From positions 1 to 64,000 of the forward strand of contig JAACTB010000011.1 of assembly GCA_009993605.1 (NCBI GenBank): DNA of 64,000 nt, read 5' to 3'. Position 1 is the first letter of the stretch. Every line of letters starts with the position of its first letter. Shown here in pieces: positions 1 to 7,069 of this stretch. This DNA comes from Erythrobacter sp. (lineage in GTDB: Bacteria > Pseudomonadota > Alphaproteobacteria > Sphingomonadales > Sphingomonadaceae). The position numbers and the translations under genes are program-made. The notes under the pieces were generated by a model, which was given only the letters and a program-made list of their open reading frames with translations, was not told the DNA's origin and searched no databases.

Positions 1-37
1 TTGTCTGGCGTAGCAACGGCTAAGCTGCTCAGACATT

Positions 38-82
38 TTGCCAAGGTTGGGGTCGGGCGTTCGAATCGCCTCGCCCGCTCCA
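38..82 (+). other. 3' part of a tRNA-Gly(GCC) gene; probable attachment (att) site
   Basis: From position 38 the sequence reads as the 3' half of a tRNA-Gly with GCC anticodon: anticodon loop TTGCCAA, the 3' anticodon-stem strand GGTTG, a T arm GGGCG-TTCGAAT-CGCCT, the 3' acceptor strand CGCCCGC, discriminator T and an encoded CCA. The 5' half does not fit: the five bases before the anticodon loop cannot pair with GGTTG, and bases 4-10 match only 5 of 7 acceptor positions. Identity that starts inside the anticodon loop and runs to CCA is what tyrosine-recombinase elements leave when they integrate in tRNA genes. The alternative is a decayed tRNA pseudogene. No integrase is visible because the window begins here. 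Confidence 0.7.
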
Positions 83-120
83 TTTCCAGCATCATCGGAT
101 CAGGACGCGATCGCCCAGCG

Positions 121-145
121 GGGCGGCGCCGATCGGCGCACGCCC
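121..145 (-). terminator. GC-rich hairpin after the anion transporter gene
   Basis: A nearly perfect inverted repeat with a 14-bp self-complementary core, GCGCCGATCGGCGC, and GGGCG/CGCCC outer arms lies 11 bases beyond the stop codon of the leftward transporter gene. There is no clear T run after it, so it may act as a Rho-assisted terminator or only stabilise the 3' end. Confidence 0.4.
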
Positions 146-155
146 TCCCGCCTTC

Positions 156-1694
156 TCAATAGACGAGCCCCATCGCCCATCCGCCGAGTAGGTAGCAGAA
201 GCCCGTTATCAGCAGAATGCCGACCACGTTGAGCCAGATGCCGCCCTTGGCCATCTGCGCGATCGTGACCGATCCGGTGCCGAACACGATGGCATTGGGC
301 GGGGTTCCGACCGGCAGCATGAAGGCGCAGGTCGCCGCGAGCGCGACCGGGATGAGCAGGCTTATCTGATCCATGCCGATCCCCGCGGCCACCCCGCCCA
401 AAATGGGCACGAAGGTGGCGGCGGTCGCGGTGTTGCTGGTCACTTCGGTGAGGAAGATGGTGAGAGTCACCACCGCTCCCACGAGCAGGATGGCCGGCAG
501 CGCCTCCAGCCCAGCGACCTGCGCGCCGAACCATCCGTCGAGCCCGGTTGCGGCCACCGCGCTAGCTAGACTGAGCCCGCCACCGAACAGCAGCAGCACC
601 CCCCATGGCAGGCCGTCCTCCGCGTCGCGCCAGTCCAGCACCATTTCGTTCCGTCCGCGCGCGGGAATGAGAAACAGGGCGATCCCTGCCGCGATGGCGA
701 TGGCGGTATCGTCCAGATCGCCGATCCAGGGCACGGCGGCAGCGATGCTGGGAATATCGGCGAGGATGCCCGGAACGATCCACAGGAAAGCCGCAGCGCA
801 GAATACGAACAGGACCGCCTTTTCGCCCTGACCCATGGGGCCGAGCTTGCGCACTTCTGCCGCGATCATGTCACGCCCACCGGGAATTTCCGCCAGCGTA
901 AAGCTGTAGAGGAAGCGCGTCATCAGCACCCAGGACACGAGGATGAAGACGAGCGCCAGAGGCGCGCCGATCATCATCCATTCGAGAAAGCCGATATCGC
1001 GCCCCAATTCGTCCGCCGCATATCCCGCGACGATGGCGTTAGGCGGACTGCCGAGAAGCGTGCCCAATCCGCCGATACTGGCCGCCCAGGCGATGGCCAG
1101 CATCAGGCAGACACCGAAACGGCGGATATTCTCATCGGGCAGAGCGGCGATATCTTCGTGGCTCTGCAACGGCGAACCCTCGATGGTGGCGCTCTTTTCG
1201 ACCAGCAAGGCCAGCAGCGACAGCCCGATCGGCAGCATCATCAGCGTGGTCGCCGTGTTCGACACCCACATCGAGAGAAAGCCCGTTGCCAGCATCATGC
1301 CGAGCACGATCCGCCTCGGCTCCGCCCCGACGCGCCGGAGCGTCAGCAGCGCGATGCGGCGATGCAGCTGCCATTTCTCCATCGCGATGGCGATCAGGAA
1401 CCCGCCGAGAAACAGGAAGACGATCGAACTGGCATAAGGCGCCGTCGCCTCTCCCACGGTGATTGCCGTCAGGGCGGGGATCAGCACGATCGGCAGGAGC
1501 GATGTCGCGGCGAGCGGGATCGCTTCCGTCATCCACCAAATCGCCATCAGCGTCGCCACGGCTGCGACGATACGGGCATCGGGGGGCAGTCCCTCCGATC
1601 CGCCAAGTGCCAGCCAGACCAGGATCGCCGCCACCGGTCCCAACACGCGCAAACCCCACAGCAACGCCGCCGATCGCTTCCCGTCTTGAGCCAC
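156..1694 (-). CDS. SLC13/DASS-family sodium:anion (dicarboxylate/sulfate-type) symporter
   Basis: The 512-residue inner-membrane protein has the hydrophobic pattern of the divalent anion:Na+ symporter family, with a dozen or so membrane segments in two inverted halves. The family's paired SNT motifs are visible: MWVSNTATTLMMLPI near residue 140 and TSNTATAATFVPI near residue 415. GTPPNAIVFGTG follows the second and GSPPNAIVAGYA is its counterpart in the first half. Such carriers import succinate, malate, citrate or sulfate; the exact substrate cannot be read here. The start is a GTG at 1694 preceded by GGGAGAG at good spacing. It is divergent from the TonB receptor and ends close to the tRNA fragment. 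Confidence 0.9.
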   Translation of the reverse strand: MAQDGKRSAALLWGLRVLGPVAAILVWLALGGSEGLPPDARIVAAVATLMAIWWMTEAIPLAATSLLPIVLIPALTAITVGEATAPYASSIVFLFLGGFLIAIAMEKWQLHRRIALLTLRRVGAEPRRIVLGMMLATGFLSMWVSNTATTLMMLPIGLSLLALLVEKSATIEGSPLQSHEDIAALPDENIRRFGVCLMLAIAWAASIGGLGTLLGSPPNAIVAGYAADELGRDIGFLEWMMIGAPLALVFILVSWVLMTRFLYSFTLAEIPGGRDMIAAEVRKLGPMGQGEKAVLFVFCAAAFLWIVPGILADIPSIAAAVPWIGDLDDTAIAIAAGIALFLIPARGRNEMVLDWRDAEDGLPWGVLLLFGGGLSLASAVAATGLDGWFGAQVAGLEALPAILLVGAVVTLTIFLTEVTSNTATAATFVPILGGVAAGIGMDQISLLIPVALAATCAFMLPVGTPPNAIVFGTGSVTIAQMAKGGIWLNVVGILLITGFCYLLGGWAMGLVY

Positions 1695-1872
1695 GCATTC
1701 TCTCCCTCACGGCATCTATGCCGCTGCGGCCCAGCCCCGCAAAGCCTTTTCGAAAGCCCGCCATCACCCCGATGCGCGGCCCACGCCTCAACCTCGAAGT
1801 CGTTCGTCCGCGCCAAAAGCCATTCCGGCGAAAGAGTGCTTGCCCCGCGCCGGAGGATCGCTAGAGGGCCGC

Positions 1873-1890
1873 GTTATGTTGTATCATAAG
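1873..1890 (+). promoter_or_regulatory. Zur-like operator overlapping the start codon of the TonB receptor
   Basis: The 18-mer GTTATGTTGTATCATAAG contains the inverted repeat TTATG-N6-CATAA and resembles the ATGTTATAACAT core I recall for zinc-uptake-regulator (Zur) boxes in alphaproteobacteria (10 of 12 core positions). The ATG of the receptor is the one inside the left arm. Given the metal-binding loop of the receptor, zinc repression is a reasonable inference, but one site seen by eye could be chance. Confidence 0.4.
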
Positions 1891-4080
1891 CCCAATCCGC
1901 CGCGCTGTGTCGCATCTTCGCTCGTCGCTCTTGCCTTCTCCCTCGCCGCCGTGCCCGGCCTCGCCCAATCGGCCCCGGACACCGCCGATCCCGACGCGAC
2001 CGGCTCGTCCCGGTCCTCCCAGATCGAAGACGATCTCCACAATCGCAATGTCGATGGCTCCGGCCTGATTGTCGTAACCGCGCCCGGCCTCGAACAGCTC
2101 GACGTTCTTGCCGGGACCTCGCTGGTCGAGGGGCGCGAATTGCAGCGCGAGATGAACGGGCAGATCGGCGAAATCCTCGCAAAGCAGCCGGGCGTGTCCG
2201 CCACCAGCTTCTCGCCCGGTGCCTCGCGCCCGGTGCTGCGCGGCTTCGAAGGCGAGCGGGTCAAGGTGCTGATCGACGGGATCGGCGCGATCGACGTGTC
2301 TAACACCTCCGCCGACCACGCCGTTTCGGTCGAGCCGCTGACTGCCGAGCGGATCGAAATCCTGCGCGGCCCTGCGGTCCTTCTCTATGGAAGCCAGGCC
2401 ATCGGCGGTGCGGTCAACATCATCGACAAGCGCATCCCGACCCGCCGCCTCAACGAACCCTTCCATCTCGACGTCCTGGCCGAAGCCGACACCGCCTACG
2501 ATCTGAGAAGCGGGGCCGCCTCGCTCGATCTGCCGCTGGGCGAGTATTTCGTGGCCCATGTCGACGGGTCGTATCGCAATACCGGTGATTTGGAAGTGCC
2601 CGGCTTCACGCTCTCGCCCGCCTTACGCGCGGACATTCTCGCCGATGTGGCCGAGGAAACCGCCGAAGGTAATCTCGAAGAAGCAGCGGAATTGCAGGAA
2701 GCCGCTGACCAGCGCGGCATCCTCCCCAACAGCTATACCGAAACCTATTCGGTGAACGGTGGCCTCACCCTGTTCGCGGGCGAGAGCAATCTTGGCTTTT
2801 CGGCAGGCTATTATGACAGCACCTATGGTGTTCCGGGCCGTCCGGGCACCGGCCACGCGCATGGCGACGAAGGGGGCGAGGAAGGCGAAGGAGAAGGCGG
2901 CGAAGAGCAGGTCTCGATCGGGCTCAAGCAATTTCGCGCCGACATGCGCGGCGAACTCGCGCTCGGTGACGGCTTCTTCTCGATGCTGCGCACGCGGGTC
3001 GGCTATTCGGACTACACCCACACCGAATTCGAAGGGGACGAGGTCGGCACCGTGTTCGATGTCTCCGGCATCGAAGCGCGTGCGGAGCTGATTCAAAACG
3101 ACAGCGGGCGCCTCGGCGGTACTCTGGGCGCCCAATATTACTACCGCGATTTCGAAGCGATCGGGGACGAGGCCTTCGTTGCGCCGAACCGCACCGATCA
3201 GTTCGCGATCTTCGCGCTCCAGGAATACGATCTCGACTCTTTCCAGATCGAAGGCGCCGCGCGCTACGAAATGGCGAATATCGAATCGGTCCCACTGGGC
3301 GTCGAACGCGATTTCGACCTGTTCTCGGGCGCGCTGTCGCTGGTTTACGAGCCGGGCGGCGACGACCGCCTGCGCATCGGCATCACTGGATCGCGGGCCG
3401 AGCGCGCACCGGGCGGCGAGGAATTGTTCGCCAACGGCCCCCACATCGCCACTCAGGCCTTCGAGATCGGCAATGTCGATCTCACCAAGGAAAGCGCCTG
3501 GGGCCTCGAAGGCTTCGTGCGCGGCGAGGTCGGCCCGGCGACGGTATCAGTCTCGGTGTTCCAGAACTGGTTCGACGACTACATCTTTCTGCAAGCCACC
3601 GGCGCGGAAGAGGACGATCTGCCGGTCTTCCAGTATCTCCAGTCCGATGCCGACTATTTCGGGATCGAAGGAGAGGTGAAACTACCGCTGCTCCAGTCCG
3701 ATCGCTTCACGCTCGGCGCCGATCTGCGCGGATCGTATATCGAGGCCAAGCTCGACGATGGCACCCCGCTGCCGCGCATCCCGCCGTTCAGCGCGCTTGC
3801 GGCGCTCGATGCGGGGTTTGCCGGAATCGACGGGCGGGTCGAGGTGCAGTATTTCGGCGAACAGGACGAGATCGCGCCGTTCGAGACGACCACCGACGAC
3901 TTCACCTTCGTCAACGTCTCGCTGGCCTTCAGCCCGTTGCGCGGAAACGATCTGGTGCGCGTGATGGTGAAGGCGGACAATATCTTCGACGTCACCGGGC
4001 GCCGCCATGCCAGCTTCACCAAGGATTTCGTGCCGCTGGCAGGCCGCAATTTCAAGGTCAGCCTGCTCGCCAGTTTCTGA
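1876..4080 (+). CDS. TonB-dependent outer-membrane receptor, ZnuD-like (probable zinc uptake)
   Basis: A 734-residue TonB-dependent receptor. A signal peptide (hydrophobic VASSLVALAFSLAAV, cleavage near AQS) is followed by a plug domain with SATSFSPGASRPVLRGFEG and VEPLTAERIEILRGPAVLLYG, then a 22-strand-type barrel ending in the aromatic residue F. A long extracellular loop around residue 330 carries His residues followed by an almost purely Glu/Gly stretch (HAHGDEGGEEGEGEGGEE). Such His/acidic loops are typical of ZnuD-type zinc receptors. The ATG at 1876 has GAGGG 7 bases upstream and is preferred over a TTG at 1840. The product should pass a metal ion or chelate across the outer membrane using TonB-ExbBD. 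Confidence 0.85.
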   Translation: MLYHKPNPPRCVASSLVALAFSLAAVPGLAQSAPDTADPDATGSSRSSQIEDDLHNRNVDGSGLIVVTAPGLEQLDVLAGTSLVEGRELQREMNGQIGEILAKQPGVSATSFSPGASRPVLRGFEGERVKVLIDGIGAIDVSNTSADHAVSVEPLTAERIEILRGPAVLLYGSQAIGGAVNIIDKRIPTRRLNEPFHLDVLAEADTAYDLRSGAASLDLPLGEYFVAHVDGSYRNTGDLEVPGFTLSPALRADILADVAEETAEGNLEEAAELQEAADQRGILPNSYTETYSVNGGLTLFAGESNLGFSAGYYDSTYGVPGRPGTGHAHGDEGGEEGEGEGGEEQVSIGLKQFRADMRGELALGDGFFSMLRTRVGYSDYTHTEFEGDEVGTVFDVSGIEARAELIQNDSGRLGGTLGAQYYYRDFEAIGDEAFVAPNRTDQFAIFALQEYDLDSFQIEGAARYEMANIESVPLGVERDFDLFSGALSLVYEPGGDDRLRIGITGSRAERAPGGEELFANGPHIATQAFEIGNVDLTKESAWGLEGFVRGEVGPATVSVSVFQNWFDDYIFLQATGAEEDDLPVFQYLQSDADYFGIEGEVKLPLLQSDRFTLGADLRGSYIEAKLDDGTPLPRIPPFSALAALDAGFAGIDGRVEVQYFGEQDEIAPFETTTDDFTFVNVSLAFSPLRGNDLVRVMVKADNIFDVTGRRHASFTKDFVPLAGRNFKVSLLASF

Positions 4081-4094
4081 CGATAGCCGAGCCG

Positions 4095-4140
4095 AAAACC
4101 CGGCGCCGCCAATCCCGAAGGAAAGGCAGCGCCGGGTTTT
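4095..4140. terminator. Bidirectional intrinsic terminator
   Basis: A perfect 12-bp stem, AAAACCCGGCGC pairing with GCGCCGGGTTTT, encloses a 22-base loop between two convergent genes. The stem has an A run on one side and a T run on the other, so it can end transcription of both the TonB receptor and the leftward DoxX gene. Confidence 0.85.
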
Positions 4141-4148
4141 ACTCGTTA

Positions 4149-4607
4149 TTAGTCGGTCGGACGGTGGACTGCGCCTTCAGCCCGGCCTTCCGCACGGGCT
4201 GCCTTCAGCTCCGCCTCGATCCGCTTGTCACGCTCGCTCACCGCGCCGATCCGCCCGCGCACCTGGCCGTAGGCGAAAACCATCAACAACCCGCCGATGA
4301 TGGCGAGGTTCTTGAGCGCCGCCTGCGCCTGCGTGGGGTCGGTGACTTGAAAATGGAACAGCAGAATCGTCAGCACGGTGAAGCCGGCCAGGACCGCGGC
4401 GGCGAGCCGGGTCATGAAGCCGCTCGCCAAGATCAGCCCGGCGACGATCTCGAAAACACCGGTCGGCATGGCGAGACTGCCCGGAAGGGTGGTCTGCGCC
4501 GTGATGTATTCGGCGGTCGAGGCCGGATCCATGACCTTGTTGAGGCCCGCCAGAATGAACAGCAGCGCGATACAGATGCGCCCGACGATCGCCGCGATGG
4601 TAGCCAT
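4149..4607 (-). CDS. DoxX-family membrane protein
   Basis: This 152-residue protein has four hydrophobic segments and the DoxX N-terminal pattern (FILAGLNKVMDP at about residues 17-28). Family members are inner-membrane proteins tied loosely to quinone, sulfur or redox stress physiology; no specific reaction can be assigned. The C-terminal 40 residues are charged and rich in Arg, Glu and Ala. GGGGAGAG lies 5 bases before the ATG. It follows the saccharopine-dehydrogenase-like gene by 44 bases on the same strand and probably ends that transcript at the bidirectional terminator. Confidence 0.85.
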   Translation of the reverse strand: MATIAAIVGRICIALLFILAGLNKVMDPASTAEYITAQTTLPGSLAMPTGVFEIVAGLILASGFMTRLAAAVLAGFTVLTILLFHFQVTDPTQAQAALKNLAIIGGLLMVFAYGQVRGRIGAVSERDKRIEAELKAARAEGRAEGAVHRPTD

Positions 4608-4651
4608 GAAATCTCTCCCCGTTTGGTCTGAGGACAGTCATGCCACCGCGA

Positions 4652-5839
4652 TCAGCCTTTCTCCAACTGGAAAGTGAGCGCCGCGTGTTCGCGCAGGCGT
4701 TCGACGAGCGCTTCGCCGAGGAAGCTGCCCGGCGTCCCGACCCCGCCGGGCTCGTCGCATTCGAGCAAGGCCATCCCGGTTTCGCCCAGCATCCGGCTGG
4801 TCGACCCGTAGCCGGGATCGTAGCGGCCCTTGACCGCGTAATGCATCCGCTTCCCATCGGGCCATTCGCCTACGAAGACGAGATCGTAGAACCCGTTCTC
4901 GCGCTCCTCGGCGCTCGGCCCCTCGCCGGGCTTGGGCGGCTTGGCGCCGAAGGGGTTCTTCAGCATCTTCGTCACCGCATCGGCGGCGGCCTTGCCCGCC
5001 TCGCCCGGGCTGGTCAGCATCATCTCGTCGTAGCGGAAGTCCTTCCCATAAGGGTGGCCGCGCAGATAATTGGTGCGGTGGACGTTCTTCGTGTTGATCG
5101 AGGCCATGATGAAGGGGGCGGCCCATTTGCCCAGCTCGTCCTCGTAATGCGGGATCAGGCCATTGGGTTGGTCCGGCCCTTCGAAACCGGGCGTCAGGGC
5201 GAAGGGATCGTTGAGGATTTTAATCAGCGAAGGCTTCTTCGCCGCCGCCTTCATCGTCGCGCCGAGGCTCGCGGCGGTCCCGCCCGAAAACGTCCCCTGC
5301 ATCGCACGCACCCGGCCCTTCACACGGGGAGCGGGGCTGCCGTTCTGCGCCTTTCCTTCCTTCTGGAGCATCAGCACGCCGAGATCGAAGGGGATCGAGT
5401 CGAACCCGCTCGAAAAGCAGATGCGCGCGCCGGTCTTCCTGGCGGCCTCGTGATGGAGCGCGATCTGTTCGTGCATCCAGGCCGGCTCGCCGCACAGATC
5501 GGCATAATCGGTGCCCGCCTTGACGCAGGCCGCGACGAGGGCATCGCCATAGAGCTGGTAGGGGCCGACCGTGGAGAGAACGACGCGCGTGCGATCGCAC
5601 ATCGCTTCGAGCGAGGCGGTGTCATCGGCATCGGCGACGATCAGCGGGATGGAAGACGGCGCACCGATCTCGTCGCGCACCCGCTTGAGCTTGCCTGGAT
5701 CGCGGCCCGCCATCGCCCATTTCGGCGCATCGGCGGCGCTGCCATATACGCGGACGAAATGTTCGGCGACGAGGCGTCCCGTGTAACCGGTCGCCCCATA
5801 GACCACGATATCGAATTCGCGTGCGGATTTGCTCATCAT
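4652..5839 (-). CDS. Saccharopine dehydrogenase-family NAD(P)-binding oxidoreductase
   Basis: The 395-residue protein opens with a Rossmann motif, IVVYGATGYTGRLVAEH, and continues with the family's STVGPYQLYGDALVAAC and DYADLCGEP segments. It is closest in style to the trans-acting enoyl reductase / saccharopine reductase-like proteins (LOR/SDH superfamily) rather than true lysine-pathway saccharopine dehydrogenase. Substrate unknown; a lipid or other acyl intermediate is possible by family analogy. GGGAGA lies just upstream of two adjacent ATG codons, the second at better spacing. It lies 43 bases after dcd on the same strand. Confidence 0.8.
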   Translation of the reverse strand: MMSKSAREFDIVVYGATGYTGRLVAEHFVRVYGSAADAPKWAMAGRDPGKLKRVRDEIGAPSSIPLIVADADDTASLEAMCDRTRVVLSTVGPYQLYGDALVAACVKAGTDYADLCGEPAWMHEQIALHHEAARKTGARICFSSGFDSIPFDLGVLMLQKEGKAQNGSPAPRVKGRVRAMQGTFSGGTAASLGATMKAAAKKPSLIKILNDPFALTPGFEGPDQPNGLIPHYEDELGKWAAPFIMASINTKNVHRTNYLRGHPYGKDFRYDEMMLTSPGEAGKAAADAVTKMLKNPFGAKPPKPGEGPSAEERENGFYDLVFVGEWPDGKRMHYAVKGRYDPGYGSTSRMLGETGMALLECDEPGGVGTPGSFLGEALVERLREHAALTFQLEKG

Positions 5840-5882
5840 CGTTCTCCCTGTCGCGCCTGAATGCGCGCGGTGAGCTTTCGAG

Positions 5883-6437
5883 TCAAAGCCTCGGCAACGT
5901 CACTCCGCGCTGCCCCATATATTTGCCCGCCCGATCGCTGTAAGTGACTTCGGGCCGTTCATTGCCCTTGAGAAACAGGAACTGGCACGCGCCTTCATTG
6001 GCGTAGATTTTCGCGGGCAGCGGCGTGGTGTTTGAAAATTCCAGCGTCACATGCCCCTCCCAGCCCGGCTCCAGCGGCGTGACGTTCACGATGATCCCGC
6101 AGCGCGCATAGGTGCTCTTGCCGAGGCAGATGACCAGCACGTCTTCCGGCACGCGGAAATATTCGACCGTGCGGGCCAGCGCGAAGCTGTTGGGCGGGAT
6201 CACGCAGACATCGGTTTCGCGATCGACGAAGCTGTTGGCGGCGAAATCCTTGGGATCGACCACCGCGCTATCGACATTGGTGAAGATCTTGAATTCGGGC
6301 GCCACCCGCGCGTCGTAACCGAACGAGCTGAGCCCGTAGGATATGCAGCCGTCGCGCCGCTGCGCTTCGACGAAGGGCTCGATCATGCCCTCGTTCAGCG
6401 CCTTGTCGCGGATCCATTTGTCGGAGAGAATCGCCAT
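5883..6437 (-). CDS. dcd: dCTP deaminase
   Basis: Cytosolic dCTP deaminase makes dUTP from dCTP for dTMP synthesis. The 184-residue protein begins [14 protein letters not shown] and has the family's [18 protein letters not shown] and [17 protein letters not shown] blocks with the catalytic Glu (LEFSN). The C-terminal [14 protein letters not shown] is characteristic. An in-frame ATG at 6455 would add six residues, but the inner start gives the usual family length. Neither start has a clear ribosome-binding site. It is in a run of leftward genes with 40-55-base gaps. Confidence 0.95.
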   Translation of the reverse strand: MAILSDKWIRDKALNEGMIEPFVEAQRRDGCISYGLSSFGYDARVAPEFKIFTNVDSAVVDPKDFAANSFVDRETDVCVIPPNSFALARTVEYFRVPEDVLVICLGKSTYARCGIIVNVTPLEPGWEGHVTLEFSNTTPLPAKIYANEGACQFLFLKGNERPEVTYSDRAGKYMGQRGVTLPRL

Positions 6438-6492
6438 GTGGGCGTGATCGCCCATGCTAGGCCGGCGGGCAAGCGCCGGCCATCAGTTACCC

Positions 6493-7020
6493 TCAGTCGA
6501 TCTGGGCGGCACCCAGTTGAGGGTTCATCGCGGTGACGTGATTGAGCCAGGCCTTGGGGCGGCGCAGCATGTTCTTCGGATAGTCGACCCGGACCCCCAC
6601 CATCTCGGCGATCGCACCGACGAAATGGATACAATTGCGCGTGTCGAGATCGTAATATTTCCCCGGCGCGTCGCGCCAGCGGAAGACCTCGCGCCGGATG
6701 TCGTGATATTTCGCATCGTCCACCGCCACAGTGAAATGGCGGTTGGTGGAGCGGACGTATTTGTCCTTCTCGGTCATCACGATATGCGTAACCGGTCCCG
6801 CGAGCACGGCAGGGCCGGCGCTCTTGGCGGAGAAGCCGTAATTCTCCTTCACCGGGGTGCCGTCATCCAGCGTGCCCTCCATCGAAATGAAGGTGTGCGG
6901 ATAGCGCCCGAACAGCACCGACCCGTCGAAGCTGTGGAAGGTCACCCGCACCTCGGCTTGCGCGGCGGCGGCCCAGAAAAGGGCGGTCAGGGCGAGAACG
7001 AACTGGGTCAAGATACGCAT
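6493..7020 (-). CDS. Secreted hypothetical protein, possible permuted papain-like (PPPDE/NlpC-P60-type) fold
   Basis: The 175-residue protein has a clear signal peptide (MRILTQFVLALTALFWAAAAQA). The mature part has a His in PHTFISMEG (about residue 43), an ENYGF turn, and late in the chain YYDLDTRNCIHFVGAIA with a Cys after Asn (about residue 135). His-before-Cys order with an NCxxFV motif is the layout of permuted papain-like families such as PPPDE, LRAT-like and permuted NlpC/P60 proteins. That fold and any peptidase activity are inferences from motif layout only. It probably starts the dcd transcript, 55 bases upstream of it. Confidence 0.6.
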   Translation of the reverse strand: MRILTQFVLALTALFWAAAAQAEVRVTFHSFDGSVLFGRYPHTFISMEGTLDDGTPVKENYGFSAKSAGPAVLAGPVTHIVMTEKDKYVRSTNRHFTVAVDDAKYHDIRREVFRWRDAPGKYYDLDTRNCIHFVGAIAEMVGVRVDYPKNMLRRPKAWLNHVTAMNPQLGAAQID

Positions 7021-7069
7021 GATGCGCGTCCTAACCCGTTCGTGTTTGAACCTTCAATGAAAAGGCGCG

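Noticed and set aside
1-37. A complete functional tRNA-Gly at the left edge
   Set aside because: The anticodon stem cannot form on the 5' side and the acceptor matches only 5 of 7 positions.
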